Under the pieces are notes generated by a model. That model searched no databases. It was not told the origin of the DNA and was given only the letters and a program-made list of their open reading frames with translations. DNA of 5,046 nucleotides from Actinomyces viscosus (GTDB taxonomy: Bacteria > Bacteroidota > Bacteroidia > Flavobacteriales_D > Crocinitomicaceae), in NCBI GenBank assembly GCA_943326975.2, contig CALPVI020000173.1, positions 1 to 5,046 of the forward strand, given 5' to 3'. How positions within the stretch are numbered: position 1 is the stretch's first letter; every line of letters begins with the position of its first letter. This document shows, one piece after another, positions 1-5,046 of this stretch. A program made the position numbers and the translations under genes.

Positions 1-1018
1 TAAAAGTAAAGTTTTAATTATCTACACCGGAGGTACAATCGGAATGATTAATGATCCAAAAACAGGACATTTAATCAGTTTTGACTTTAAACATATTTAT
101 CATCATGTTCCTGAATTGGAGCGTTTGAATATTGATTTAACGACGATTAGTTTCGAACATCCAGTAGATTCCTCTGAAATGAATCCAAAGCGTTGGGCAG
201 AAATTGCTCAAATCGTATATGATAATTATGCGTTGTACGATGGGTTTGTGATTTTACACGGTTCAGATACAATGGCTTATACTGCTTCAGGATTGAGCTT
301 TATGTTGCAAGGATTAAAAAAACCTGTAATATTAACAGGTTCTCAATTGCCAATTGGAACAATACGTACTGACGGAAAAGAAAATTTAATTACTGCTATC
401 GAAATTGCCGCATCGAAAGATGACAAAGGAGAGAGCATAGTACAAGAAGTAGCAGTTTATTTTGAATATTCGTTATATCGTGGAAATAGAAGTTCGAAAG
501 TTTCAGCAAACCAATTTGAAGCATTTAGTTCGCCTAATTACGCAGAATTAGCAGTTGCAGGGGTGAATATAAAATTCAATAAAGAACAACTTTTACGTAC
601 AAAGAATTCAGATTTTCAATTGTTTACGAATTTTGATAACCATGTAGCAATTTTGAAAATTTTTCCAGGATTTTCGGCAACTGTTTATAAAAGTATTTTC
701 AATTTTAGTTTGGTGAAAGGTATTATTATTGAAACCTTTGGTGCAGGAAATGCTCCAAGCGATGCTGATTTTAGAGAATTGATTACGAATTATATAGCAG
801 AAGGAGGCATTGTGGTGAATATTACGCAATGTAGTTCAGGAAGCGTTGAACAAGGAAAATACGAAACCAGTTCATTTTTTAGTAAAGTTGGTGTTGTATC
901 TGGTTCTGATATGACCACAGAAGCAGCATTAGCTAAATTGATGTATTTGTTAGGAAGCGAGACGTCAAATGAAATTATTAAGCAAAAATTGATGGAATCG
1001 ATAGTTGGTGAATTATAG
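1..1018 (+). CDS. ansA: Type I (cytoplasmic) L-asparaginase, 5'-partial
   Basis: Hydrolyses L-asparagine to L-aspartate and ammonia in the cytoplasm. The frame is open to the left edge: upstream of the first visible ATG (position 44) it reads KSKVLIIYTGGTIGM, so that ATG is internal and the true start lies just outside. The visible part is 338 residues, about the full length of E. coli AnsA, so only a few residues are missing. Motifs seen, in visible numbering: nucleophile loop YTGGTIG (Thr9), substrate-contacting DSSEMNP (about 56-62), second active-site motif HGSDTMAYTAS (Ser88, Asp89), LYRGNRSSK with the catalytic Lys166, GAGNAP, TQCSSG and SDMTTEA near the C-terminus. Ser88 stands where Thr is usual in GTD. 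Absence of a signal peptide fits type I rather than periplasmic type II. TQCSSG keeps the Cys that, as I recall, belongs to the allosteric asparagine site in E. coli AnsA. The family assignment is firm; allosteric behaviour is inference. A tRNA gene follows 63 bp downstream, with no clear terminator between. Confidence 0.95.
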   Translation, partial: KSKVLIIYTGGTIGMINDPKTGHLISFDFKHIYHHVPELERLNIDLTTISFEHPVDSSEMNPKRWAEIAQIVYDNYALYDGFVILHGSDTMAYTASGLSFMLQGLKKPVILTGSQLPIGTIRTDGKENLITAIEIAASKDDKGESIVQEVAVYFEYSLYRGNRSSKVSANQFEAFSSPNYAELAVAGVNIKFNKEQLLRTKNSDFQLFTNFDNHVAILKIFPGFSATVYKSIFNFSLVKGIIIETFGAGNAPSDADFRELITNYIAEGGIVVNITQCSSGSVEQGKYETSSFFSKVGVVSGSDMTTEAALAKLMYLLGSETSNEIIKQKLMESIVGEL

Positions 1019-1058
1019 CTTAATCATCAAAAAATATAGTTTTATTAAAAGACTTTAT

Positions 1059-1066
1059 TAACTTCG
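1059..1066 (+). promoter_or_regulatory. Possible -7 element of the tRNA-Ser promoter
   Basis: TAACTTCG matches the Bacteroidota -7 consensus TAnnTTTG with one mismatch (C for T). It would place the transcription start around 1072-1075, a few bases before the mature tRNA 5' end at 1082, which is the usual geometry for flavobacterial tRNA genes. No TTTG -33 element is visible at the expected distance upstream (around 1034-1042), so the call rests on one imperfect motif and its position. Confidence 0.3.
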
Positions 1067-1081
1067 CGTCCCAATTAAGAA

Positions 1082-1169
1082 GGAGAGGTGTCCGAGTGGT
1101 TGAAGGAGCACGCCTGGAAAGTGTGTATACCTCAAAAGGGTATCGCGGGTTCGAATCCCGCCCTCTCCG
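1082..1169 (+). tRNA. tRNA-Ser (anticodon GGA)
   Basis: A complete class II tRNA of 88 nt can be folded by hand. The acceptor stem is GGAGAGG (1082-1088) with CCTCTCC (1162-1168), seven perfect pairs, and the discriminator is G1169 as expected for serine. The D-stem is TCC/GGA (1091-1093/1105-1107). The anticodon stem is CACGC/GTGTG (1109-1113/1121-1125, one G-U), with loop CTGGAAA and anticodon GGA at 1116-1118, reading UCC and UCU. The long variable arm has stem ATACC/GGTAT (1127-1131/1139-1143), the serine-type hallmark. The T-stem is GCGGG/CCCGC (1145-1149/1157-1161) around loop TTCGAAT. The sequence after the discriminator is CATT, so the 3' CCA is not encoded and must be added by the CCA-adding enzyme. 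A 73-residue open frame runs through this gene and is not a protein gene. Confidence 0.97.
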
Positions 1170-1296
1170 CATTAATTCTTCATTCTCATTCTCCTCCTCA
1201 TTCTTAAAATCTCAATCTCACAACCTTAATCTTAACCTCAACCTCAATCTCAACTCCAAAAAACTTTTTTCCTCATTTTCCACTTCAATTTCATTT
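1170..1296 (+). repeat. G-free, C-rich hexamer-periodic tract downstream of tRNA-Ser
   Basis: From the base after the discriminator to position 1296 the + strand has no G at all in 127 nt, while C makes up 40 bases (about 31%). Much of it is built from 6-base units: CATTCT at 1181, 1187 and 1199 with CCTCCT at 1193; CTCAAT at 1211 in the same register; then, after a 2-base slip, five tandem CTYAAY units at 1225-1254 (CTTAAT, CTTAAC, CTCAAC, CTCAAT, CTCAAC). An A6-C-T6 run follows at 1258-1270. The RNA would be C-rich, G-less and almost unable to fold, which resembles a Rho-loading (rut) region; no intrinsic terminator is visible after the tRNA. The Rho role is inference. The alternative is a simple-sequence expansion with no function. 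An open frame across it translates to repeated Leu-Asn and is judged spurious. Confidence 0.8.
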
Positions 1297-1303
1297 GATT
1301 CCT

Positions 1304-1311
1304 TAGATTTG
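1304..1311 (+). promoter_or_regulatory. Possible -7 promoter element for the dipeptidase gene
   Basis: TAGATTTG is an exact match to the Bacteroidota -7 consensus TAnnTTTG. It would start transcription around 1316-1319, giving a leader of about 20 nt before the ATG at 1339. No -33 TTTG can exist at the usual spacing because the G-free tract occupies that position. The motif is short and AT-rich, so chance occurrence is possible. Confidence 0.4.
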
Positions 1312-1338
1312 TTTTAATCGTAATTGAACAATTAGAAA

Positions 1339-2730
1339 ATGAAAAATACTCAAGCGTATATTCAAGAAAACAAACAAAAATTCTTGGACGAATTATTGGA
1401 TTTATTAAGAATTCCATCTATCTCAGCAGATGCTGCTTATGCAAAAGAAGTTTACAGAACAGCAGAAGAAGTTGAAAAGCATTTAATTGCAGCAGGTGCA
1501 GAAAATGTAGAGATTTGTAAAACTGCAGGTCACCCAATCGTGTATGCAGACAAAATTATAGACCCATCATTGCCTACTGTTTTGGTTTACGGACACTATG
1601 ATGTTCAGCCAGCAGATCCAATTGAATTATGGACAAACCTTCCATTTGAACCAACAATTAAAACAACTCCGATTCACCCAGAAGGAGCAATTTTTGCACG
1701 TGGAGCTTGTGACGACAAAGGTCAAATGTTTATGCATGTGAAAGCATTTGAAGCAATGATTCGTTCGAATGAATTGCCTTGTAACGTGAAATTTATGATT
1801 GAGGGAGAAGAAGAAATAGGAAGTGAAAACTTAGCAACATTTGTAAAAGAAAATGTAGCGAAATTAAAAGCTGATATTATTTTGGTTTCTGATACAGGAA
1901 TGATTGCAAATGATACACCTTCAGTTACAACAGGTTTACGTGGTTTAAGTTATGTAGAAGTTGAAGTAACTGGACCAAATAGAGATTTACATTCAGGATT
2001 ATATGGTGGTTGTGTTGCTAACCCAATTAACATTTTAGCAAAAATGATTGCTTCAATGCACGATGATAATAATCACATCACAATTCCAGGATTTTATGAT
2101 AAAGTAATTGAATTGACAGAAGCTGAACGTTCAGAAATGGCGAAAGCACCTTTCAGTTTAGAAAAATACAAAGAAGCGTTAGATTTGTCTGATATTCATG
2201 GTGAAGCAGGTTATTCAACAATGGAAAGAGGATCTATTCGTCCAACATTAGATGTAAACGGAATTTGGGGAGGATACATTGGTGAAGGTGCAAAAACAGT
2301 AATTCCTTCAAAAGCATATGCTAAAATTTCTATGCGTTTAGTCCCAAATCAAGTCCCAAATGATATAACAGAATTATTCAAAAATTACTTTGAATCAATT
2401 GCTCCAAATGGTGTAAAGGTTGTTGTGACTCCTCATCATGGTGGAGATGCAGCAGTTACTCCTATTGATTCGATAGGGTATGAAGCAGCAAGCAAAGCCT
2501 ACGAAACTACTTTTGGTAAAAAAGCAATTCCAGTGAGAAGTGGAGGAAGTATTCCAATCATTGCAATGTTTGAGAAAGTATTAGGATTGAAAACAGTCTT
2601 AATGGGATTTGGTTTAGACAGTGATGCAATTCATTCACCAAATGAACACTATGGTTTGTTTAATTACTACAGAGGAATCGAAACAATTCCCTATTTCTAC
2701 AAAAACTTTACAGAATTATCTAAAAATTAA
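1339..2730 (+). CDS. M20-family zinc dipeptidase (CNDP-like)
   Basis: Predicted cytoplasmic metallopeptidase that cleaves dipeptides, finishing peptide breakdown to free amino acids. Its 463 residues match the usual length of the M20 dipeptidase group that includes cytosolic nonspecific dipeptidase. All active-site motifs are present: YGHYDVQPAD with zinc ligand His86 and catalytic-site Asp88; ARGACDDKGQ with the bridging ligand Asp125; EGEEEIGS with general base Glu158 and ligand Glu159; SDTG with ligand Asp185; DLHSG with His218, which in the family reaches across the dimer to the partner's active site; and DAIHSPNE with the last ligand His432. The lid/dimerisation domain should span roughly residues 200-330, and SGGSIPII (401-408) matches the conserved Gly-rich substrate loop. 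There is no signal peptide. The start is the first ATG in frame, after A-rich sequence, with a candidate promoter 28 bp upstream and an inverted repeat after the stop. Exact substrate preference cannot be read from sequence. Confidence 0.95.
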   Translation: MKNTQAYIQENKQKFLDELLDLLRIPSISADAAYAKEVYRTAEEVEKHLIAAGAENVEICKTAGHPIVYADKIIDPSLPTVLVYGHYDVQPADPIELWTNLPFEPTIKTTPIHPEGAIFARGACDDKGQMFMHVKAFEAMIRSNELPCNVKFMIEGEEEIGSENLATFVKENVAKLKADIILVSDTGMIANDTPSVTTGLRGLSYVEVEVTGPNRDLHSGLYGGCVANPINILAKMIASMHDDNNHITIPGFYDKVIELTEAERSEMAKAPFSLEKYKEALDLSDIHGEAGYSTMERGSIRPTLDVNGIWGGYIGEGAKTVIPSKAYAKISMRLVPNQVPNDITELFKNYFESIAPNGVKVVVTPHHGGDAAVTPIDSIGYEAASKAYETTFGKKAIPVRSGGSIPIIAMFEKVLGLKTVLMGFGLDSDAIHSPNEHYGLFNYYRGIETIPYFYKNFTELSKN

Positions 2731-2752
2731 GTAGTATACAGAAATTATCTTT

Positions 2753-2801
2753 AAGGAATTATAAGTTAAAAATATTGAATATCAAAAGCTTATAATTCCT
2801 T
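2753..2801 (+). terminator. 13-bp perfect inverted repeat, probable terminator hairpin
   Basis: AAGGAATTATAAG (2753-2765) is exactly complementary to CTTATAATTCCTT (2789-2801), giving a 13-bp stem with a 23-nt A/T-rich loop. It begins 22 bp after the dipeptidase stop codon. The sequence after the right arm (CTAATCTCTTATAT) is T-rich but not a clean U-tract, so this is a weak intrinsic terminator, or possibly an mRNA 3'-end stabiliser. Because the stem is symmetric it would fold in transcripts from either strand. Confidence 0.6.
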
Positions 2802-2830
2802 CTAATCTCTTATATGGTTAAAATATACCC

Positions 2831-3310
2831 ATGAAAAGCTTCAAAAAACTATTTTTTCTTTTAACAATTCTCTTTCTTGTTTCTTCCTGTTTTGAATACG
2901 ATGATATTTCACTACTTGGAATTGAAGGTTTTAAAATGGGGAAAATTGATGGGAAACGTATTGCTTTTTCATTAGATGTTAAAATAGATAATCCGAACAA
3001 ATACTCTTTAGTTGTAAAGCCTTCAACGTTAGATGTGTATATTGAAGATAATTTGATTGGTCACACAACATTAGATCAAAAAATTAAATTCATCAAGAAG
3101 ACGGAAAAAGTATATACTGTTCCCTTGCATGTTGATTTAGAAGATGGCGCATTATTGAAAATCTTGAAATACGGATTAAAAGATAAACTTTCATTGCATA
3201 TTGTTGGAAAAGTGAAAGGTTCGGTCTACGGTTTTTCCAAACGAGTGAAAGTTGATGAAACAAAACAAATCTCGGGTAAGGATTTAAAAATATTCAGCAA
3301 AAATGATTGA
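2831..3310 (+). CDS. LEA type 2 (WHy-domain) family lipoprotein
   Basis: A 159-residue predicted lipoprotein. The N-terminus has a short basic region (MKSFKK), a hydrophobic stretch (7-17) and a lipobox VSSC with lipidated Cys20, so it should be exported and membrane-anchored. The mature part is a single small beta-rich domain. IDNPNKYSL (52-60) carries the NPN motif that marks LEA_2/WHy domains, followed by alternating strands (VVKPSTLDVYIEDNLIG, YTVPLHVDL, LSLHIVGKVKG) and a Lys-rich tail. LEA_2 domains are known from desiccation and stress proteins in plants and occur in many bacterial lipoproteins of unknown role; no catalytic residues are expected. Acidic residues soon after the Cys (FEYDD) could act as a surface-export signal of the Bacteroidota type, which is speculative. 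The stop overlaps the next gene by 8 bases, implying one mRNA and probably translational coupling. No recognisable promoter lies in the 29 bp between the upstream inverted repeat and the start codon. Confidence 0.82.
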   Translation: MKSFKKLFFLLTILFLVSSCFEYDDISLLGIEGFKMGKIDGKRIAFSLDVKIDNPNKYSLVVKPSTLDVYIEDNLIGHTTLDQKIKFIKKTEKVYTVPLHVDLEDGALLKILKYGLKDKLSLHIVGKVKGSVYGFSKRVKVDETKQISGKDLKIFSKND

Positions 3311-3866
3311 TTTCGAAATTACTTCTAATGAATTGTATTCTACTACAATTCGAGCAAAAGGGATTACTACTTTCAAACAAGCTTGCTCTTATGTTCAAAA
3401 ATTACCTTACGGACGAATCTCTTCAAGACCAAAGTTTGAATTAATCATCAGTGAATGTAGAGGAACGTGTTCATCTAAACATGGTTTTTTAGCTGGTCTT
3501 GCTGAAGAAAATGGACACAAAGAAGTGGAATTGATGGTTGGTATTTTTCAAATGAATGGCGAAACACATCCTAAATTAACTTCCTTTTTTGAAGGTAAAC
3601 CTTATCCACATATTCCAGAAGCACATTGTTATTTAAGATATGAAGGAGAACGTTTTGATTATACCTCTCCAAATGGTGATCAAAATGCAAATAACTATTT
3701 GTTCATTCGTGAACAACGTGTAGAACCTCATCAAGCAGCTGAGTGGAAAGAAGTCATACAACAAGATTACATCAAGCGACTATTGGTCAGAAAACCTGAA
3801 TTTCAGATATCTTTTGAAGATTTATGGAAGGACAGGGAAGCGTGTATTCGTATTTTATCCGAGTAA
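3303..3866 (+). CDS. Uncharacterised protein, predicted transglutaminase-like Cys-His-Asp fold
   Basis: I do not recognise a named family for this 187-residue protein. It has no signal peptide or membrane segment, so it is probably cytoplasmic. Its central part is arranged like a transglutaminase-like core. GTCSSKHGFLAGLAEENG (54-71) resembles the Cys-containing helix of that fold (a G-x-C-x-x-K start, then a Leu/Ala helix ending at a Gly), with Cys56 as candidate nucleophile. It is followed by a beta strand (VELMVGIFQM, 75-84), then EAHCYLRYEGERFDYTSPN (106-124), which matches the family pattern of His-strand-turn-strand-Asp, giving His108 and Asp119. Known relatives of the fold include proteases, amidases and crosslinking enzymes. 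This is a prediction from motif order. An alternative is metal binding through Cys52, Cys56 and His60 (C-x3-C-x3-H). The start ATG at 3303 lies inside the end of the lipoprotein gene, so translation is probably coupled. The stop is 20 bp from the convergent racemase gene. Confidence 0.75.
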   Translation: MIDFEITSNELYSTTIRAKGITTFKQACSYVQKLPYGRISSRPKFELIISECRGTCSSKHGFLAGLAEENGHKEVELMVGIFQMNGETHPKLTSFFEGKPYPHIPEAHCYLRYEGERFDYTSPNGDQNANNYLFIREQRVEPHQAAEWKEVIQQDYIKRLLVRKPEFQISFEDLWKDREACIRILSE

Positions 3867-3874
3867 ACAGAATT

Positions 3875-3894
3875 AAGGATTTTTATTTATCCTT
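3875..3894. terminator. Weak hairpin between convergent genes
   Basis: AAGGAT (3875-3880) pairs with ATCCTT (3889-3894) around an 8-nt T-rich loop. It fills the 20-bp gap between two converging stop codons and includes the racemase stop (3887-3889). Its position suits a bidirectional terminator, but the stem is only 6 bp with two G-C pairs and there is no U-tract on either side, so termination here is only a possibility. Confidence 0.3.
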
Positions 3895-5046
3895 CCAAAT
3901 ACACTCGATGTACTCTTTTTGATATACTTGTCATAGCTTCATAAGGAATACTATCTATTTGATTTGAAAATAGATTCATTGTTTGATTTAAACCAATTAT
4001 TTCAACTTTATCTCCGGCTTTTACTTGCAGGGTTGAAACATCGACCATGATCATGTCCATGCAGACTCTTCCGAGTACTTTACAGAAATTTCCTTTTATG
4101 AAAACAGAACCTTTTCCATTACTTAAAGAACGTTTGAATCCATCAGCATAACCAACTGGAACAATGGCAATTGTAGTATCTTTTTCAGCAATAAATGTTC
4201 TGCTATAACCAACAGACTCTCCTTTATTCACTTTTTTTACCTGTGAAATTTCACTTTTCCAAAATATAGTTGGTTGTAATTTTTCTTTTAAAACAGGGTT
4301 AGAAGAATAGCCATACATACCAATTCCTAAACGAACCATGTCGTATTGTGCTGTGGTATATTGTGCAATTCCTTCTGAATTTAAAATGTGTTTTAAGAAA
4401 GAGTAATTTATTTGATTTTCAATTGATAAACAAAATTCATTGAAAGTTTTAATTTGATTCAATGTAAACGTTTCACTCGTTAAATTATCAGCATCTGCCA
4501 AATGCGAGTAGATGCTTTTAATTTTTACTTCAGGTTGCGCTTGTAATACTTCGATGATTTGATTGATTTCATTCGGTTCAAATCCCAAACGACGCATACC
4601 TGTATCTACTTTTAAATGAATAGGATAATCAGTTTTACCAGCAAATATTACTTCTTTGATAAATTCATCTAATTGCTCAAATGAATAAATAGCAGGTTCT
4701 AAATTGTATTTTATACAATCTTCAAATCCATCTTCTTCTGCATTCATTACTAAAATAGGTAATTGAATCCCTATTTTACGAAGTTCAACACCTTCATCAG
4801 CATAAGCAACTCCTAAATAATTTATTCCTTGCTTTTCTAAGAATCCAGCAATCTTATCTGAACCAGAACCATAAGACGAAGCTTTTACCATTGCCAAAAT
4901 CATTGTACTTGGTTGAAGGTAATTTTTAAATACACTCAAATTATGTTTTAAGGCATTTAAATCTATTTCTAAATAGGTCTTATGTTTCTTTAATCTAAAC
5001 TGACTTGCAATTTTTTGCATATCGGTTTTTCTGGCTCCTTTTATTA
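3887..5046 (-). CDS. Alanine racemase end of a MurF-Alr bifunctional protein, 5'-partial
   Basis: The alanine racemase domain interconverts L- and D-alanine with PLP for peptidoglycan. Numbered from the ATG at 5020, it shows PLP-binding Lys46 (MVKASSYGSGS), KVDTGMRRLGF (137-147) with Lys137, the position carbamylated in some racemases, and Arg144, PLP-contacting Arg230 (MVRLGIGMYG), catalytic Tyr272 (VGYSRTF), CMDM (320-323) and Tyr360 (IPYEAMTSIS). That ATG is probably not the start. The frame continues without a stop to the window edge and reads IKGARKTDMQKIASQFRLKK, which matches the conserved KGSR-type C-terminal motif of MurF (E. coli MurF ends LVKGSRSAAMEE...) followed by the linker seen in Bacteroidota MurF-Alr fusions. 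The missing N-terminal part should therefore be the UDP-MurNAc-tripeptide:D-Ala-D-Ala ligase. KASSYGSG instead of KADAYGHG and VAYADEGVELR also look like the fused type. If the fusion reading is wrong, this is a complete 377-residue Alr. The racemase assignment is firm; the fusion is strong inference. Confidence 0.93.
   Translation of the reverse strand, partial: IKGARKTDMQKIASQFRLKKHKTYLEIDLNALKHNLSVFKNYLQPSTMILAMVKASSYGSGSDKIAGFLEKQGINYLGVAYADEGVELRKIGIQLPILVMNAEEDGFEDCIKYNLEPAIYSFEQLDEFIKEVIFAGKTDYPIHLKVDTGMRRLGFEPNEINQIIEVLQAQPEVKIKSIYSHLADADNLTSETFTLNQIKTFNEFCLSIENQINYSFLKHILNSEGIAQYTTAQYDMVRLGIGMYGYSSNPVLKEKLQPTIFWKSEISQVKKVNKGESVGYSRTFIAEKDTTIAIVPVGYADGFKRSLSNGKGSVFIKGNFCKVLGRVCMDMIMVDVSTLQVKAGDKVEIIGLNQTMNLFSNQIDSIPYEAMTSISKRVHRVYLEG

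Noticed and set aside
608..829. Minus-strand open frame inside the asparaginase gene
   Set aside because: It is entirely antisense to a strongly conserved coding region, has no recognisable domain and shows no start context of its own.
1224..1257. G-quadruplex or telomere-like element on the minus strand of the hexamer tract
   Set aside because: G-runs on that strand are only two bases long and separated by uneven loops of 4 to 12 bases, too weak to support a quadruplex call.
1258..1270. A6-C-T6 palindrome as intrinsic terminator for the tRNA
   Set aside because: A stem of only A-T pairs with almost no loop would not be stable, and it is nearly 90 bases past the tRNA end.
1096..1317. 73-residue open frame on the + strand starting inside the tRNA gene
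   Set aside because: It overlaps most of tRNA-Ser and continues through the G-free hexamer tract, giving a low-complexity Ser/Leu-Asn product. The openness comes from the repeat lacking stop codons in this frame.
2746..2753. TATCTTTA as a -7 promoter box for the lipoprotein gene
   Set aside because: It lacks the final G and would start transcription inside the left arm of the inverted repeat, about 70 bases before the ATG, with no -33 element seen.
2818..3000. Minus-strand 60-residue open frame over the start of the lipoprotein gene
   Set aside because: It is antisense to the signal peptide and early mature region of a convincing lipoprotein, and its composition reflects that reverse complement.
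5020..5046. AAGGAG on the minus strand upstream of the racemase ATG as a Shine-Dalgarno site
   Set aside because: It lies 14 nt from the ATG, too far for a normal site, Bacteroidota rarely use such sites, and the bases are explained as codons of the MurF KGAR motif.

Overview
The window looks like part of a Bacteroidota chromosome, most likely class Flavobacteriia. The DNA is AT-rich, start codons are preceded by A/T-rich sequence rather than Shine-Dalgarno motifs, a TAnnTTTG-type -7 promoter element is present, the tRNA gene lacks an encoded CCA, and the alanine racemase is of the MurF-Alr fusion type typical of Bacteroidota. Genus cannot be fixed from the sequence alone.

Layout, left to right. 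A type I (cytoplasmic) L-asparaginase runs in from the left edge, with only its first few residues missing. A complete tRNA-Ser(GGA) gene follows on the same strand. Directly behind it lies a 127-base tract with no G on the + strand, organised largely as tandem CTYAAY/CATTCT hexamers. Next is a complete M20-family metallodipeptidase with all expected zinc ligands. A 13-bp perfect inverted repeat follows it and is the best terminator candidate in the window. Then comes a two-gene unit with an 8-base overlap: a small LEA type 2/WHy-domain lipoprotein and a 187-residue protein that I read as a divergent transglutaminase-like (Cys-His-Asp) protein. Convergent to these, and running off the right edge, is the alanine racemase end of a gene that I argue is the C-terminal half of a bifunctional MurF-Alr enzyme rather than a free-standing racemase.

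Functionally the window is mostly housekeeping: amide and peptide breakdown (asparaginase, dipeptidase), D-alanine supply and D-Ala-D-Ala ligation for peptidoglycan (MurF-Alr), and translation (tRNA-Ser). There is no mobile element, CRISPR array or defence system. The less explained parts are the G-free hexamer tract, the predicted transglutaminase-like protein coupled to the lipoprotein, and the intergenic hairpin. Functions are read from motifs remembered for these families; no database search was possible.
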